From G965198795 sp965198795 (GTDB taxonomy: Bacteria > Pseudomonadota > Alphaproteobacteria > Rhodospirillales > Casp-alpha2), in the NCBI GenBank assembly GCA_965198795.1, contig OZ240674.1, forward strand, positions 2,046,001 through 2,110,000: a stretch of DNA of 64,000 nucleotides. Reading direction: 5' to 3'. Both the position numbers and the translations under genes were made by a program. Of this stretch, positions 26,830 through 36,611 are shown one piece after another. Below the pieces are notes generated by a model. That model saw nothing but the letters and a program-made list of their open reading frames with translations, did not search any database and was not told where the DNA came from. Within the stretch, counting starts at the first letter, position 1; each line of letters begins with the position of its first letter.

Positions 26830-29800
26830 ATGTCCAACACGTTCACGGGCCGTAAGCGTATCCGCAAGAACTTTGGCCGTCTGCGCTCCGTCGCCCGGAT
26901 GCCGAACCTGATCGAAGTCCAGAAGCAATCCTACGAGCAGTTCCTGCAACGCGAGATCGCCCCCGGGAACCGGGATCATTCCGGACTGCAAGAGGTTTTC
27001 AGCTCGGTTTTCCCGATCCAGGATTTCTCCGAGCGCGGCACGCTGGAGTTCGTTCGCTACGAATTTGAAGAGCCCAAATATGACGTTGAGGAATGCCAAC
27101 AACGCGGCATGACTTATGCGGCTCCCCTGAAGGTGACGCTCCGCCTCGTTGTCTGGGATGTGGATGAGGACACGGGCTCGCGCTCGATCCGCGACGTGAA
27201 GGAACAGGACGTCTATATGGGTGACATGCCCTTGATGACGTCGAATGGCACGTTCGTGATTAACGGCACGGAGCGGGTCATCGTTTCCCAAATGCACCGC
27301 TCGCCGGGTGTGTTCTTCGACCATGACAAGGGCAAGACCCACTCTTCGGGTAAATATCTCTTCGCCGCCCGCATCATTCCCTATCGCGGCTCCTGGCTTG
27401 ACTTCGAATTCGACGCGAAAGACTTGCTGTATGTTCGTATCGACCGCCGCCGGAAGCTGCCTGTCACCACGCTGTTGATGGCGCTGGACAACGACGCGAC
27501 GGCTGAGTTGAGAGAAAAGCGCGCGGACGAGGGGAAACCCGTCGAGCCCCATGAAATTCAGGGCCTCTCGCCGGAGCAAGTCCTGGGTTACTTCTATGAT
27601 CAGGTGACCTTCGACAAGACCAAAGGCGGCTGGAAAACGCCGTTCGACGCCGAACGCATGAAAGGCGTCAAGCTGGTCACTGATTTGATCGACGCCAAAA
27701 CCGGGGACGTGGTGGCGGAAGCCGGCAAAAAGCTGACGCCGCGCACGATCAAGAAAATCGTCGAAGCCGGCATGAAAAACCAACTGGTCCCCGCCGAGGA
27801 TTTAATCGGCCGTTATATGGCGGTGGATCTGATCAACGAGGAAACCGGCGAGATCTATATTGAGGCTGGTGACGAGATCGTCGAGGAGACGCTTGGGGTA
27901 TTTGACGAGAAGGGCGTCAAGAAGGTCCCGACCTTGTCCGTCGATCACGTTAATGTGGGCGCCTATATGCGGAACACCCTGGCTGTGGATAAGAACTCCA
28001 ACCGGGAGGAGGCGCTGATCGACATCTACCGTGTCATGCGTCCGGGTGAACCGCCGACGCTGGAAACGGCGGAAGCGCTGTTCAACGGCTTGTTCTTTGA
28101 CTCCGAGCGCTACGACCTGTCGTCCGTGGGCCGGGTGAAAATGAACGCCCGTCTGGAGTTCGAAACGGAAGACACGCTGCGTATCCTGCGCCGCGAAGAC
28201 ATTCTGGAAGTTGTCCGCACGCTTCATGAATTGAAAGATGGCCGGGGTGAAATCGACGACATCGACCACTTGGGCAACCGTCGTGTCCGCTCCGTCGGCG
28301 AATTGATGGAAAACCAATACCGCGTCGGCCTGCTGCGGATGGAACGCGCCATTCGTGAGCGTATGAGTTCCGTCGATATCGACACGGTCATGCCGCATGA
28401 TCTGATCAACGCGAAACCGGCTGCGGCCACCGTCCGCGAGTTCTTTGGTTCCTCGCAACTGTCGCAGTTCATGGACCAAACCAATCCCCTTTCCGAAGTG
28501 ACCCACAAGCGCCGCCTTTCCGCGCTGGGCCCGGGCGGTTTGACCCGCGAGCGCGCGGGTTTCGAGGTCCGTGACGTGCACCCGACCCACTACGGCCGGA
28601 TCTGCCCGATTGAAACGCCGGAAGGTCCGAACATCGGTCTGATCAACTCGCTTGCGACGTTTGCCCGGGTGAACAAATACGGCTTTATCGAAACGCCTTA
28701 TCGCAAGGTTCGGAACGGCAAGGTGACGGATGAGGTCGTGTATCTCTCCGCCATGGAGGAAGGCCGCTACACCATCGCTCAGGCGAACTCCACCCTGGAC
28801 GGCAAGGGCAAATTCACGGAAGAACTGGTGTCTTGCCGACAAGCTGGTGAGTTCATGCTGACCACCGCCGATATGATCGATTACATCGACGTTTCGCCGA
28901 AGCAGCTGGTCTCCGTCGCGTCCGCCCTGATTCCGTTCCTGGAAAACGATGACGCCAACCGCGCGCTGATGGGCTCGAACATGCAACGTCAAGCCGTGCC
29001 GCTTTTGAAGGCGGACGCGCCGTTGGTCGGCACCGGTATGGAAGTCGCCGTCGCCCGTGATTCCGGCGCAACCATTTCCGCCCGCCGCTCCGGTGTCGTT
29101 GACCAAATAGACGCGACCCGCATCGTGGTCCACGCGGACGCCGAAGAAGGCGAAAGCGCGGATACCGGCGTCGATATCTACTACTGCAACAAGTTTCAGC
29201 GCTCGAACCAGAACACCTATTTGCATCAAAAGCCTCTGGTCAAGGTGGGTGACCGGGTCGAGAAGGGCGATTGCATCGCTGACGGTCCCTCGACGGATCT
29301 GGGCGATCTTGCTCTTGGCCGGAACGTGCTGGTCGCGTTCATGCCGTGGAACGGTTACAACTTCGAAGATTCGATTCTGATCTCCGAGCGTATCGTCCGT
29401 GACGACGTGTTCACCTCGATCCACATTGAGGAATTCGAAATAATGGCCCGGGACACCAAACTGGGTCAGGAAGAGATCACGCGCGATATTCCGAATGTTG
29501 GTGAGGAGGCGCTCAAGAATCTGGACGAAGCCGGGATCGTTTACATCGGCGCCGAAGTGCAACCGGGCGATATTCTGGTCGGCAAGGTGACGCCGAAGGG
29601 TGAAAGCCCGATGACGCCGGAAGAGAAACTTTTGCGCGCCATTTTCGGCGAGAAAGCTTCCGACGTTCGCGATACGTCGCTGCGTTTGCCGCCGGGTGTC
29701 GCGGGGACCATCGTCGAAGTCCGCGTCTTCTCGCGCCGCGGCGTCGAGAAGGATGAACGGGCCCTGGCCATTGAGCGTTCTGAAATTGAGCGTTTGGCGA

Positions 29801-30993
29801 AGGACCGGGATGACGAGAGGCGTATCCTGGAGCGTTCGTTCGAAGCGCGTTTGAAGGGGCTGATCAACAACAAGAAAGCCGCTGGCGGTCCGAAAGGCCT
29901 GGAGGCCGGGACGAAGCTGACCGACAAGGTGCTGGAAGAGTACACCGTTGGCCAGTTGGCTCAAATTGTCATCAAAAACGACAAGGTGATGACCGACGTC
30001 GAAGGTTTGAAAAACCAGTTCGAGGCCGACATTGCGCGCTTGCAGGCCCGCTTCGAGAACAAGGTCGACAAGCTGCAACGCGGTGACGACCTGTCTCCGG
30101 GCGTCATGAAGATGGTCAAAGTCTTCGTCGCCGTGAAACGCAAACTGCAACCGGGTGACAAAATGGCCGGCCGTCACGGCAACAAAGGGGTCATCTCGCG
30201 GATCATCCCGTCCGAGGACATGCCGCATCTGGAAGACGGAACGCCGGTTGATATCGTGCTGAACCCGCTGGGTGTGCCGTCGCGGATGAACGTCGGACAG
30301 ATTCTGGAAACCCATATGGGTTGGGCGTCCGCCGGCCTTGGCCGCCAGATCGCCGAGATGCTGGAAACGGCAAACGCCAACGGCAAGGACGCCAAATCCA
30401 TCAAGGGCTGGCTGAAGGATGTCTACGGCGCCGGCGTCTACAAGGAAGTTGTTGACGGCATGGATGACGACGCCGTGTTCGAGTTGGCTGGCAATCTTCA
30501 GAAAGGCGTGCCGGTTGCGACGCCGGTGTTTGACGGGGCGCGCGAGAGCGACATCGTCGATATGCTGGGCAAGGCGGGTCTCGACTCTTCCGGTCAGATG
30601 ACGCTGATCGACGGCCGGACGGGTGAGGCCTTCGACCGGAAGGTGACGGTCGGCTATATCTATATGCTGAAGCTTCACCACCTGGTCGACGACAAAATTC
30701 ACGCGCGTTCCATTGGTCCGTACTCGCTTGTTACCCAGCAGCCGCTGGGCGGCAAAGCGCAGTTCGGCGGTCAACGCTTCGGGGAGATGGAAGTCTGGGC
30801 GCTCGAAGCATACGGCGCCGCTTACACTCTGCAAGAAATGCTCACGGTCAAATCGGACGACGTTTCCGGCCGGACCAAGGTCTATGAAGCCATCGTTCGC
30901 GGTGACGACACTTTCGAAGCGGGTGTTCCGGAGAGCTTCAACGTATTGGTCAAGGAACTTCAGTCCCTGGGCCTCAACGTGGAAATGAACTGA
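26830..30993 (+). CDS. rpoB: RNA polymerase beta subunit
   Basis: Catalytic core subunit, 1387 aa, usual for alphaproteobacteria. The rifampicin region is seen as FFGSSQLSQFMDQTNPLSEV with THKRRLSALGPGG. The conserved late region includes GDKMAGRHGNKGVISRI, and the C-terminus has GGQRFGEMEVWALEAYGAAY. In the rifampicin cluster the usual sensitive-type residues are present. rpoC follows 33 bp later with its own AGGAG. Confidence 0.99.
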   Translation: MSNTFTGRKRIRKNFGRLRSVARMPNLIEVQKQSYEQFLQREIAPGNRDHSGLQEVFSSVFPIQDFSERGTLEFVRYEFEEPKYDVEECQQRGMTYAAPLKVTLRLVVWDVDEDTGSRSIRDVKEQDVYMGDMPLMTSNGTFVINGTERVIVSQMHRSPGVFFDHDKGKTHSSGKYLFAARIIPYRGSWLDFEFDAKDLLYVRIDRRRKLPVTTLLMALDNDATAELREKRADEGKPVEPHEIQGLSPEQVLGYFYDQVTFDKTKGGWKTPFDAERMKGVKLVTDLIDAKTGDVVAEAGKKLTPRTIKKIVEAGMKNQLVPAEDLIGRYMAVDLINEETGEIYIEAGDEIVEETLGVFDEKGVKKVPTLSVDHVNVGAYMRNTLAVDKNSNREEALIDIYRVMRPGEPPTLETAEALFNGLFFDSERYDLSSVGRVKMNARLEFETEDTLRILRREDILEVVRTLHELKDGRGEIDDIDHLGNRRVRSVGELMENQYRVGLLRMERAIRERMSSVDIDTVMPHDLINAKPAAATVREFFGSSQLSQFMDQTNPLSEVTHKRRLSALGPGGLTRERAGFEVRDVHPTHYGRICPIETPEGPNIGLINSLATFARVNKYGFIETPYRKVRNGKVTDEVVYLSAMEEGRYTIAQANSTLDGKGKFTEELVSCRQAGEFMLTTADMIDYIDVSPKQLVSVASALIPFLENDDANRALMGSNMQRQAVPLLKADAPLVGTGMEVAVARDSGATISARRSGVVDQIDATRIVVHADAEEGESADTGVDIYYCNKFQRSNQNTYLHQKPLVKVGDRVEKGDCIADGPSTDLGDLALGRNVLVAFMPWNGYNFEDSILISERIVRDDVFTSIHIEEFEIMARDTKLGQEEITRDIPNVGEEALKNLDEAGIVYIGAEVQPGDILVGKVTPKGESPMTPEEKLLRAIFGEKASDVRDTSLRLPPGVAGTIVEVRVFSRRGVEKDERALAIERSEIERLAKDRDDERRILERSFEARLKGLINNKKAAGGPKGLEAGTKLTDKVLEEYTVGQLAQIVIKNDKVMTDVEGLKNQFEADIARLQARFENKVDKLQRGDDLSPGVMKMVKVFVAVKRKLQPGDKMAGRHGNKGVISRIIPSEDMPHLEDGTPVDIVLNPLGVPSRMNVGQILETHMGWASAGLGRQIAEMLETANANGKDAKSIKGWLKDVYGAGVYKEVVDGMDDDAVFELAGNLQKGVPVATPVFDGARESDIVDMLGKAGLDSSGQMTLIDGRTGEAFDRKVTVGYIYMLKLHHLVDDKIHARSIGPYSLVTQQPLGGKAQFGGQRFGEMEVWALEAYGAAYTLQEMLTVKSDDVSGRTKVYEAIVRGDDTFEAGVPESFNVLVKELQSLGLNVEMN

Positions 30994-31026
30994 GTGGTTC
31001 GAGAGCGGATATAAGGAGTATCGGAA

Positions 31027-34000
31027 ATGAACGAACTTATGCGAGTCTTCGGACAGCCCTCGACCTCTCAGCAGTTCGACGAGCTGAAAATCTCCATCGC
31101 CGCCCCGGAGCGCATCCGCTCTTGGTCGTTCGGTGAGATCAAGAAACCGGAAACCATTAACTACCGGACCTTCAAGCCCGAGCGGGACGGTCTGTTCTGC
31201 GCGCGCATCTTTGGCCCGATCAAAGACTACGAGTGCTTGTGCGGGAAATATAAGCGCATGAAGTACAAGGGTATCATCTGTGAGAAATGCGGCGTTGAAG
31301 TCACCTTGCAAAAGGTCCGGCGCGAGCGCATGGGCCATATAGAGCTGGCCTCTCCGGTTGCGCACATCTGGTTTTTGAAGTCTCTACCGAGCCGCATTGG
31401 TCTGCTGCTCGACATGACCTTGAAGGACCTGGAGCGCGTGCTCTACTTCGAAAACTATGTTGTCGTTGAGCCGGGCCTCACGCCCTTGAAGCTACACGAG
31501 ATGCTGACGGAAGAGCAATATCAGAACGCTGTTGATGAATATGGCGAAGACGCATTCCGCGCCGGCATTGGCGCCGAAGCCATCCGCGAGATGCTGTCGG
31601 CCATTGATCTGGACGAAGAACTGGAAACCCTCAAGGTTGATCTGAGAGAGACGGGTTCCGAAGCCAAGCGTAAGAAACTGGTAAAGCGTCTGAAGCTGGT
31701 CGAAGCCTTTCTGGAAAGCCAGGCGCGTCCCGAGTGGATGATCCTGGAAGTCATCCCGGTCATCCCGCCAGAGTTGCGTCCGCTGGTTCCCCTGGATGGC
31801 GGCCGGTTCGCCACATCGGACTTGAACGATCTCTACCGCCGGGTGATCAACCGAAACAACCGTCTGAAGCGCCTGATTGAGCTGCGCGCGCCGGAAATCA
31901 TCATTCGGAACGAAAAGCGGATGCTGCAAGAATCCGTCGACGCGCTGTTCGACAACGGCCGGCGCGGCCGGGCCATCACCGGCGCCAACAAGCGCCCGCT
32001 GAAATCGCTTTCCGACATGCTGAAGGGTAAACAAGGCCGGTTCCGTCAAAACTTGCTTGGCAAGCGGGTCGATTATTCCGGTCGTTCCGTGATCGTGGTT
32101 GGGCCGGAACTGAAACTTTACCAATGCGGCCTGCCGAAGAAGATGGCGCTCGAGTTGTTTAAGCCGTTCATCTATTCCAAGCTGGAACTCTACGGCATGG
32201 CGACCACCATCAAGGCGGCCAAGCGAATGTTGGAAAAAGAGCGGCCCGAGGTTTGGGATGTCCTGGAAGAGGTCATCCGTGAGCACCCGGTCATGTTAAA
32301 CCGGGCGCCGACGTTGCACCGTCTGGGTATCCAGGCGTTTGAGCCGACCTTGATCGAGGGTAAGGCGATTCAGTTGCACCCGCTGGTCTGCGCCGCGTTC
32401 AACGCCGACTTCGATGGCGACCAAATGGCCGTTCACGTGCCGCTGTCGCTTGAAGCTCAACTGGAAGCCCGCGTGCTGATGATGTCCACCAACAACATCC
32501 TCAGCCCGGCCAACGGCAAACCGATCATCGTGCCCAGCCAGGACATCGTTCTGGGGCTCTACTATCTCTCTATGGAGCGGGACGGCGAGCAGGGTGAGGG
32601 TATGGTCTTCTCCGACGTTGGTGAAATTCAACAAGCCCTGGATAACAAGGCCGTCAGCTTGCACGCCAAGGTGACGTCGCGTTTCACTCTGGTCAATGAC
32701 CGCGGTGAGCAGGAAGTCGTCCGTGTGAAATCCACGCCGGGCCGGATGTTGATTTCGGAAATTCTGCCGAAATCGCCGCTGATCAAGTTCGACCTGATCA
32801 ACAAGCTGCTGACCAAGAAGGATATCTCGAACGTCATCGACGAAGTCTACCGGTTCTGCGGCCTGAAGGAGACGGTCGTCTTCTGTGACCGGATGATGGG
32901 ACTCGGTTTCAAGCACGCGTGCGACGCCGGTATATCCTTCGGTAAGGACGACCTGGTCATCCCGCCGGCGAAAGAGGGCCTGGTGGGCGATGCGGAAGCC
33001 AGGGTTAAGGAATTCGAGAAGCAGTACCAAGACGGTCTGATCACTCAGGGCGAGAAGTACAACAAGGTCGTCGACGCCTGGGCGCAATGTTCCGACAAGG
33101 TGGCCGACGAGATGATGAAGGAAATCTCCACCATCAAGGAAGGCCAGCCGGTGAACGCCGTTTACATGATGGCGCACTCCGGCGCCCGGGGCTCCGCCGC
33201 TCAGATGAAACAGCTTGCCGGGATGCGCGGTCTGATGGCCAAGCCGTCCGGCGAGATCATTGAAACGCCGATCATCTCGAACTTCAAGGAGGGCCTGACG
33301 GTGCTGGAGTATTTCAACTCCACCCACGGCGCCCGGAAAGGTCTGGCCGATACGGCGTTGAAGACCGCCAATTCCGGTTACCTGACGCGTCGCCTGGTCG
33401 ACGTCGCCCAAGACTGCATCATCACCCAGGAAGATTGTGGTACGGAACAAGGTCTCACCATCGGCGCCATCGTTGAGGGCGGGGACGTCATCGCACCCTT
33501 GTCCGAGCGGGTTTTGGGCCGGACGGCGGCCAGGGACATTCTGCACCCGACGACCGGGGACGTGATCGTGCCGAAGGGCAAGGTCATCGATGAAGCCGAT
33601 TGCGCCACAATTGACGAGATCGAGATCGAAGAGGTCTACATCCGCTCCGTGCTGACCTGTGAACTGCGCGACGGCGTATGCGGTCAATGCTATGGCCGGG
33701 ACTTGGCTCGCGGAACGTCGGTCAATATCGGCGAGGCGGTCGGCGTTATCGCCGCCCAATCCATTGGTGAGCCGGGTACTCAGCTGACTATGCGGACTTT
33801 CCACATCGGCGGCGCGGCTCAGCGGGGTTCGGAGCAATCCGGGGTTGAAGCGACGGCGGACGCCAAGCTTATTTACCGTAACCTGACGACGGTGAAGAAC
33901 TCCGCTGGTCTGTTGGTGGTCATGAGCCGGAACGCCGAATTGGTTTTGGTAGACGACAAGAAGCGTGAGCGCGCCAACTTTCGTGTGCCGTACGGCGCCC

Positions 34001-35232
34001 GCCTGATGGTGGATGACGGCAAGAAAGTGAAGCGTGGCGACAAACTTGCTGAGTGGGATCCCTATACCTTGCCGATCATCACCGAGCGTGAAGGGGTCGC
34101 CAACTATGTGGATCTGGTCGAGGGCGTCTCCTTGACCGAGCGCATGGACGAGGCCACCGGCATTGCGTCGAAAGTGGTTGTTGACTGGAAGCAGCAGCCG
34201 AAGGGGTCGGACCTGAAGCCGCGGATTACGCTTCGTGACGACAATGGCGAAGTCATCATGCTGGAAGACGGCGATACGGAAGCCCGCTACTTCATGTCCG
34301 TCGACGCCATTCTGTCCGTGGAGAACGGCCAGCGCGTCTTCACCGGTGACGTGATTGCCCGGATTCCCCGCGAAAGCGCGAAAACCCGGGACATCACGGG
34401 CGGTCTGCCGCGCGTGGCTGAATTATTCGAAGCCCGCAAACCGAAAGATCACGCAATCATCGCCGAGAACGATGGCCGTGTGGAGTTCGGCAAGGACTAT
34501 AAGAACAAGCGCCGCGTCGTTGTTGTGCCGACCGGGGAAGATCAGGAGCCCATGGAATACCTGATCCCGAAAGGCAAGCACATCTCAGTGCAGGAGGGTG
34601 ACTATGTCCGTGTCGGCGATGCGCTGATGGACGGTAATCCCGTGCCGCACGACATTCTGCGTGTGTTGGGCGTCGAGGCATTGGCCGAATACCTGATCAA
34701 TGAAATTCAGGACGTCTATCGTCTACAGGGCGTGAAGATCGACGATAAGCACATCGAGGTAATCGTTCGTCAGATGCTGCAGAAGATCGAGGTCACCTCA
34801 GGCGGCGATACGACGCTTCTTGTCGGTGAGCAGATCGACCGGACCGAGTTCGACGAGATCAACGAAAAAGCGGTCGAGACAGGCGAACGCCCGGCAACCG
34901 GCGAGCCGGTCCTGCAAGGCATCACAAAGGCGTCCTTGCAGACCCGCTCGTTCATCTCGGCCGCATCGTTCCAAGAAACCACCCGCGTCCTCACCGAGGC
35001 GGCGGTTTCCGGCAAGGTCGACAACCTTATCGGTCTCAAAGAGAATGTCATCGTCGGCCGGCCCATTCCGGCCGGCACCGGCGCCATTATGTCCGAATTC
35101 CGCGCGCTTGCCGGCAAGCGGGACGAGGAAGCGGCGGCGCTGGACGCTCAGGCTTCCGAGGCGGCAATCGCTGAAGGCGCCGTTGAAGCGCCTGCCGGTG
35201 AAGCTCCGGTCGAGACCGCCGACGCGGACTAA
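31027..35232 (+). CDS. rpoC: RNA polymerase beta' subunit
   Basis: Catalytic subunit, 1401 aa. The N-terminal zinc ribbon is CLCGKYKRMKYKGIICEKC. The active-site magnesium motif is NADFDGDQMAVH, and the second zinc site is around CELRDGVCGQCYGRDLARG. The trigger-loop region contains GEPGTQLTMRTFH. It ends in an acidic/Ala-rich tail of about 45 residues. Confidence 0.99.
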   Translation: MNELMRVFGQPSTSQQFDELKISIAAPERIRSWSFGEIKKPETINYRTFKPERDGLFCARIFGPIKDYECLCGKYKRMKYKGIICEKCGVEVTLQKVRRERMGHIELASPVAHIWFLKSLPSRIGLLLDMTLKDLERVLYFENYVVVEPGLTPLKLHEMLTEEQYQNAVDEYGEDAFRAGIGAEAIREMLSAIDLDEELETLKVDLRETGSEAKRKKLVKRLKLVEAFLESQARPEWMILEVIPVIPPELRPLVPLDGGRFATSDLNDLYRRVINRNNRLKRLIELRAPEIIIRNEKRMLQESVDALFDNGRRGRAITGANKRPLKSLSDMLKGKQGRFRQNLLGKRVDYSGRSVIVVGPELKLYQCGLPKKMALELFKPFIYSKLELYGMATTIKAAKRMLEKERPEVWDVLEEVIREHPVMLNRAPTLHRLGIQAFEPTLIEGKAIQLHPLVCAAFNADFDGDQMAVHVPLSLEAQLEARVLMMSTNNILSPANGKPIIVPSQDIVLGLYYLSMERDGEQGEGMVFSDVGEIQQALDNKAVSLHAKVTSRFTLVNDRGEQEVVRVKSTPGRMLISEILPKSPLIKFDLINKLLTKKDISNVIDEVYRFCGLKETVVFCDRMMGLGFKHACDAGISFGKDDLVIPPAKEGLVGDAEARVKEFEKQYQDGLITQGEKYNKVVDAWAQCSDKVADEMMKEISTIKEGQPVNAVYMMAHSGARGSAAQMKQLAGMRGLMAKPSGEIIETPIISNFKEGLTVLEYFNSTHGARKGLADTALKTANSGYLTRRLVDVAQDCIITQEDCGTEQGLTIGAIVEGGDVIAPLSERVLGRTAARDILHPTTGDVIVPKGKVIDEADCATIDEIEIEEVYIRSVLTCELRDGVCGQCYGRDLARGTSVNIGEAVGVIAAQSIGEPGTQLTMRTFHIGGAAQRGSEQSGVEATADAKLIYRNLTTVKNSAGLLVVMSRNAELVLVDDKKRERANFRVPYGARLMVDDGKKVKRGDKLAEWDPYTLPIITEREGVANYVDLVEGVSLTERMDEATGIASKVVVDWKQQPKGSDLKPRITLRDDNGEVIMLEDGDTEARYFMSVDAILSVENGQRVFTGDVIARIPRESAKTRDITGGLPRVAELFEARKPKDHAIIAENDGRVEFGKDYKNKRRVVVVPTGEDQEPMEYLIPKGKHISVQEGDYVRVGDALMDGNPVPHDILRVLGVEALAEYLINEIQDVYRLQGVKIDDKHIEVIVRQMLQKIEVTSGGDTTLLVGEQIDRTEFDEINEKAVETGERPATGEPVLQGITKASLQTRSFISAASFQETTRVLTEAAVSGKVDNLIGLKENVIVGRPIPAGTGAIMSEFRALAGKRDEEAAALDAQASEAAIAEGAVEAPAGEAPVETADAD

Positions 35233-35322
35233 GACCAAGACGGCTCTATCTATTGGAAAAACGGGCGGCGTCATCTTGATCGTCTCGCCAACCGGCGCCA
35301 CGCAGCGGCCCTATGTTTTAAA

Positions 35323-35360
35323 AAAACGGGCGGCGTCATCCGGCGGCGCCCGTTTTGTTT
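35323..35360 (+). terminator. Intrinsic terminator after rpoC
   Basis: A 10-bp perfect stem AAAACGGGCG / CGCCCGTTTT with a 14-nt loop and the sequence GTTTGG after it. It lies 91 bp past the rpoC stop. A partial copy of the left arm (19 bp identical) is at 35257-35275. Confidence 0.75.
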
Positions 35361-35391
35361 GGCGGATGGGGCAAATCTGTCGGATTTGCTG

Positions 35392-35420
35392 TTGACGAGG
35401 CGGGAGGCGATCAGTATGTT
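35392..35420 (+). promoter_or_regulatory. Sigma-70-type promoter of the str operon
   Basis: TTGACG at 35392-35397, a 17-bp spacer, then TATGTT at 35415-35420. It lies just after the rpoC terminator and about 310 bp before rpsL, so it probably drives rpsL-rpsG-fusA-tuf and perhaps the S10 cluster. Confidence 0.65.
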
Positions 35421-35426
35421 CCGCGC

Positions 35427-35640
35427 ACTTCGCAAGGGCTGGTGGTAGACGGGTTTGCGAAAACCCATGCTAAACGCGGTCCTCAATGCGGCCAAGCGGC
35501 GTTTAGATCGGTCATAACCCTTCATTTGCCGGAGATGAACAAGGCCTGGGCGGTATCCCTGTCAAAGGCCGGTTGATCTTACTACCGCCATGCATGCGAG
35601 GCGCCGGGAGCAAGTTCTTGCCTTGGGCGCCTTTTCTTTT
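35427..35640 (+). ncRNA. Structured rpsL leader or small RNA ending in a terminator
   Basis: From the predicted start near 35427 the RNA would contain a CTAAACGC / GCGTTTAG stem (35470-35506). It ends with a two-part hairpin (AGGCGCC / GGCGCCT around GCAAG-TT-CTTGC, 35599-35632) followed by TTTCTTTT. This makes a self-contained unit of about 210 nt before rpsL. It could be an attenuated leader or a free small RNA. The 5' end is inferred from the promoter, and I match it to no known family. Confidence 0.5.
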
Positions 35641-35727
35641 GTGGCGGGCCGTGCCCATTGAGACCCCGGCCGCCATCGGCTTTTAAGGAAGCGCCGCTGG
35701 CGAATTTTGAGTTTTGAGAGAGAACGA

Positions 35728-36099
35728 ATGCCGACGATTAACCAGTTGGTCCGCCATGGACGGAAGACCCCGCCGACGCCGAACAAAGTTCCGGCGCTTA
35801 AGGCTTGCCCGCAAAAGCGGGGTGTCTGCACCCGTGTTTACACGACGACGCCGAAGAAGCCGAATTCAGCCCTTCGGAAAGTCGCCCGTGTGCGTCTGAC
35901 CAATGGCTTCGAGGTCACCAGTTACATTCCCGGCGAGGGGCACAACCTTCAAGAACACTCCGTCGTGTTGATCCGCGGCGGTCGCGTGAAGGACCTTCCG
36001 GGTGTTCGTTACCATATCCTGCGCGGCGTTCTGGATACCCAGGGCGTTTCCAGCCGTCGTCAGCGACGTTCCAAATACGGCGCCAAGCGGCCGAAGTAA
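35728..36099 (+). CDS. rpsL: 30S ribosomal protein S12
   Basis: Decoding-centre protein, 123 aa, starting MPTINQLVRHGRKTP at ATG 35728; the in-frame upstream TTG at 35707 is ignored. The usual Lys is present in TTTPKKPNSALRK (K43), and so is the one in GRVKDLPGVRYH, so no streptomycin-resistance change is seen at these places. Confidence 0.98.
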   Translation: MPTINQLVRHGRKTPPTPNKVPALKACPQKRGVCTRVYTTTPKKPNSALRKVARVRLTNGFEVTSYIPGEGHNLQEHSVVLIRGGRVKDLPGVRYHILRGVLDTQGVSSRRQRRSKYGAKRPK

Positions 36100-36114
36100 G
36101 AAGGGCTATAAAAG

Positions 36115-36585
36115 ATGTCTCGCCGTCACAGCGCCGAAAAACGTGAAGTCCTTCCTGACGCCAAATATGGCGATCTGGTGCTGGCCAAATTCACTAACGG
36201 CTTGATGCTCGACGGCAAGAAGTCCGCCGCCGAAAAGATTGTCTACGGCGCGCTTGATATCGTTGAGAAGAAAACCGGTCAAAACCCGGTTGTTTTATTC
36301 CATGAGGCGCTCGATAACGTGAAGCCGACCGTTGAAGTCCGCTCGCGCCGGGTCGGCGGCGCCACCTATCAGGTTCCCGTCGAGGTGCGCGCCGACCGCC
36401 GTCAGGCCCTGGCTATCCGCTGGATGATCGAACACGCACGCAAGCGTTCCGAAAACACCATGATGGAACGTCTGTCGGGGGAGTTGCTGGACGCGGCCAA
36501 TAACCGGGGCGCCGCAGTCAAAAAACGTGAGGACACGCACCGCATGGCGGAGGCCAATAAGGCTTTCTCTCACTATCGCTGGTAA
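36115..36585 (+). CDS. rpsG: 30S ribosomal protein S7
   Basis: Nucleates assembly of the 30S head, 156 aa, standard. Family stretches are RHSAEKREVLPDAKYGDLVL and GGATYQVPVEVRADRRQALA. In E. coli S7 represses the str operon; the rpsL-rpsG gap here is 15 bp, which is short for such a site. Confidence 0.98.
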   Translation: MSRRHSAEKREVLPDAKYGDLVLAKFTNGLMLDGKKSAAEKIVYGALDIVEKKTGQNPVVLFHEALDNVKPTVEVRSRRVGGATYQVPVEVRADRRQALAIRWMIEHARKRSENTMMERLSGELLDAANNRGAAVKKREDTHRMAEANKAFSHYRW

Positions 36586-36611
36586 TTCCCAGACAGACAG
36601 GAACAGAGACC

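Noticed and set aside
27802..31365. 1187-codon open frame antisense to rpoB
   Set aside because: It mirrors codon bias on the opposite strand of rpoB. It has no ribosome site, and its composition (His/Arg/Val-rich) is typical of an antisense shadow.
35355..35576. 73-codon open frame in the rpsL leader
   Set aside because: It starts inside the rpoC terminator region and runs across the promoter, with no ribosome site.
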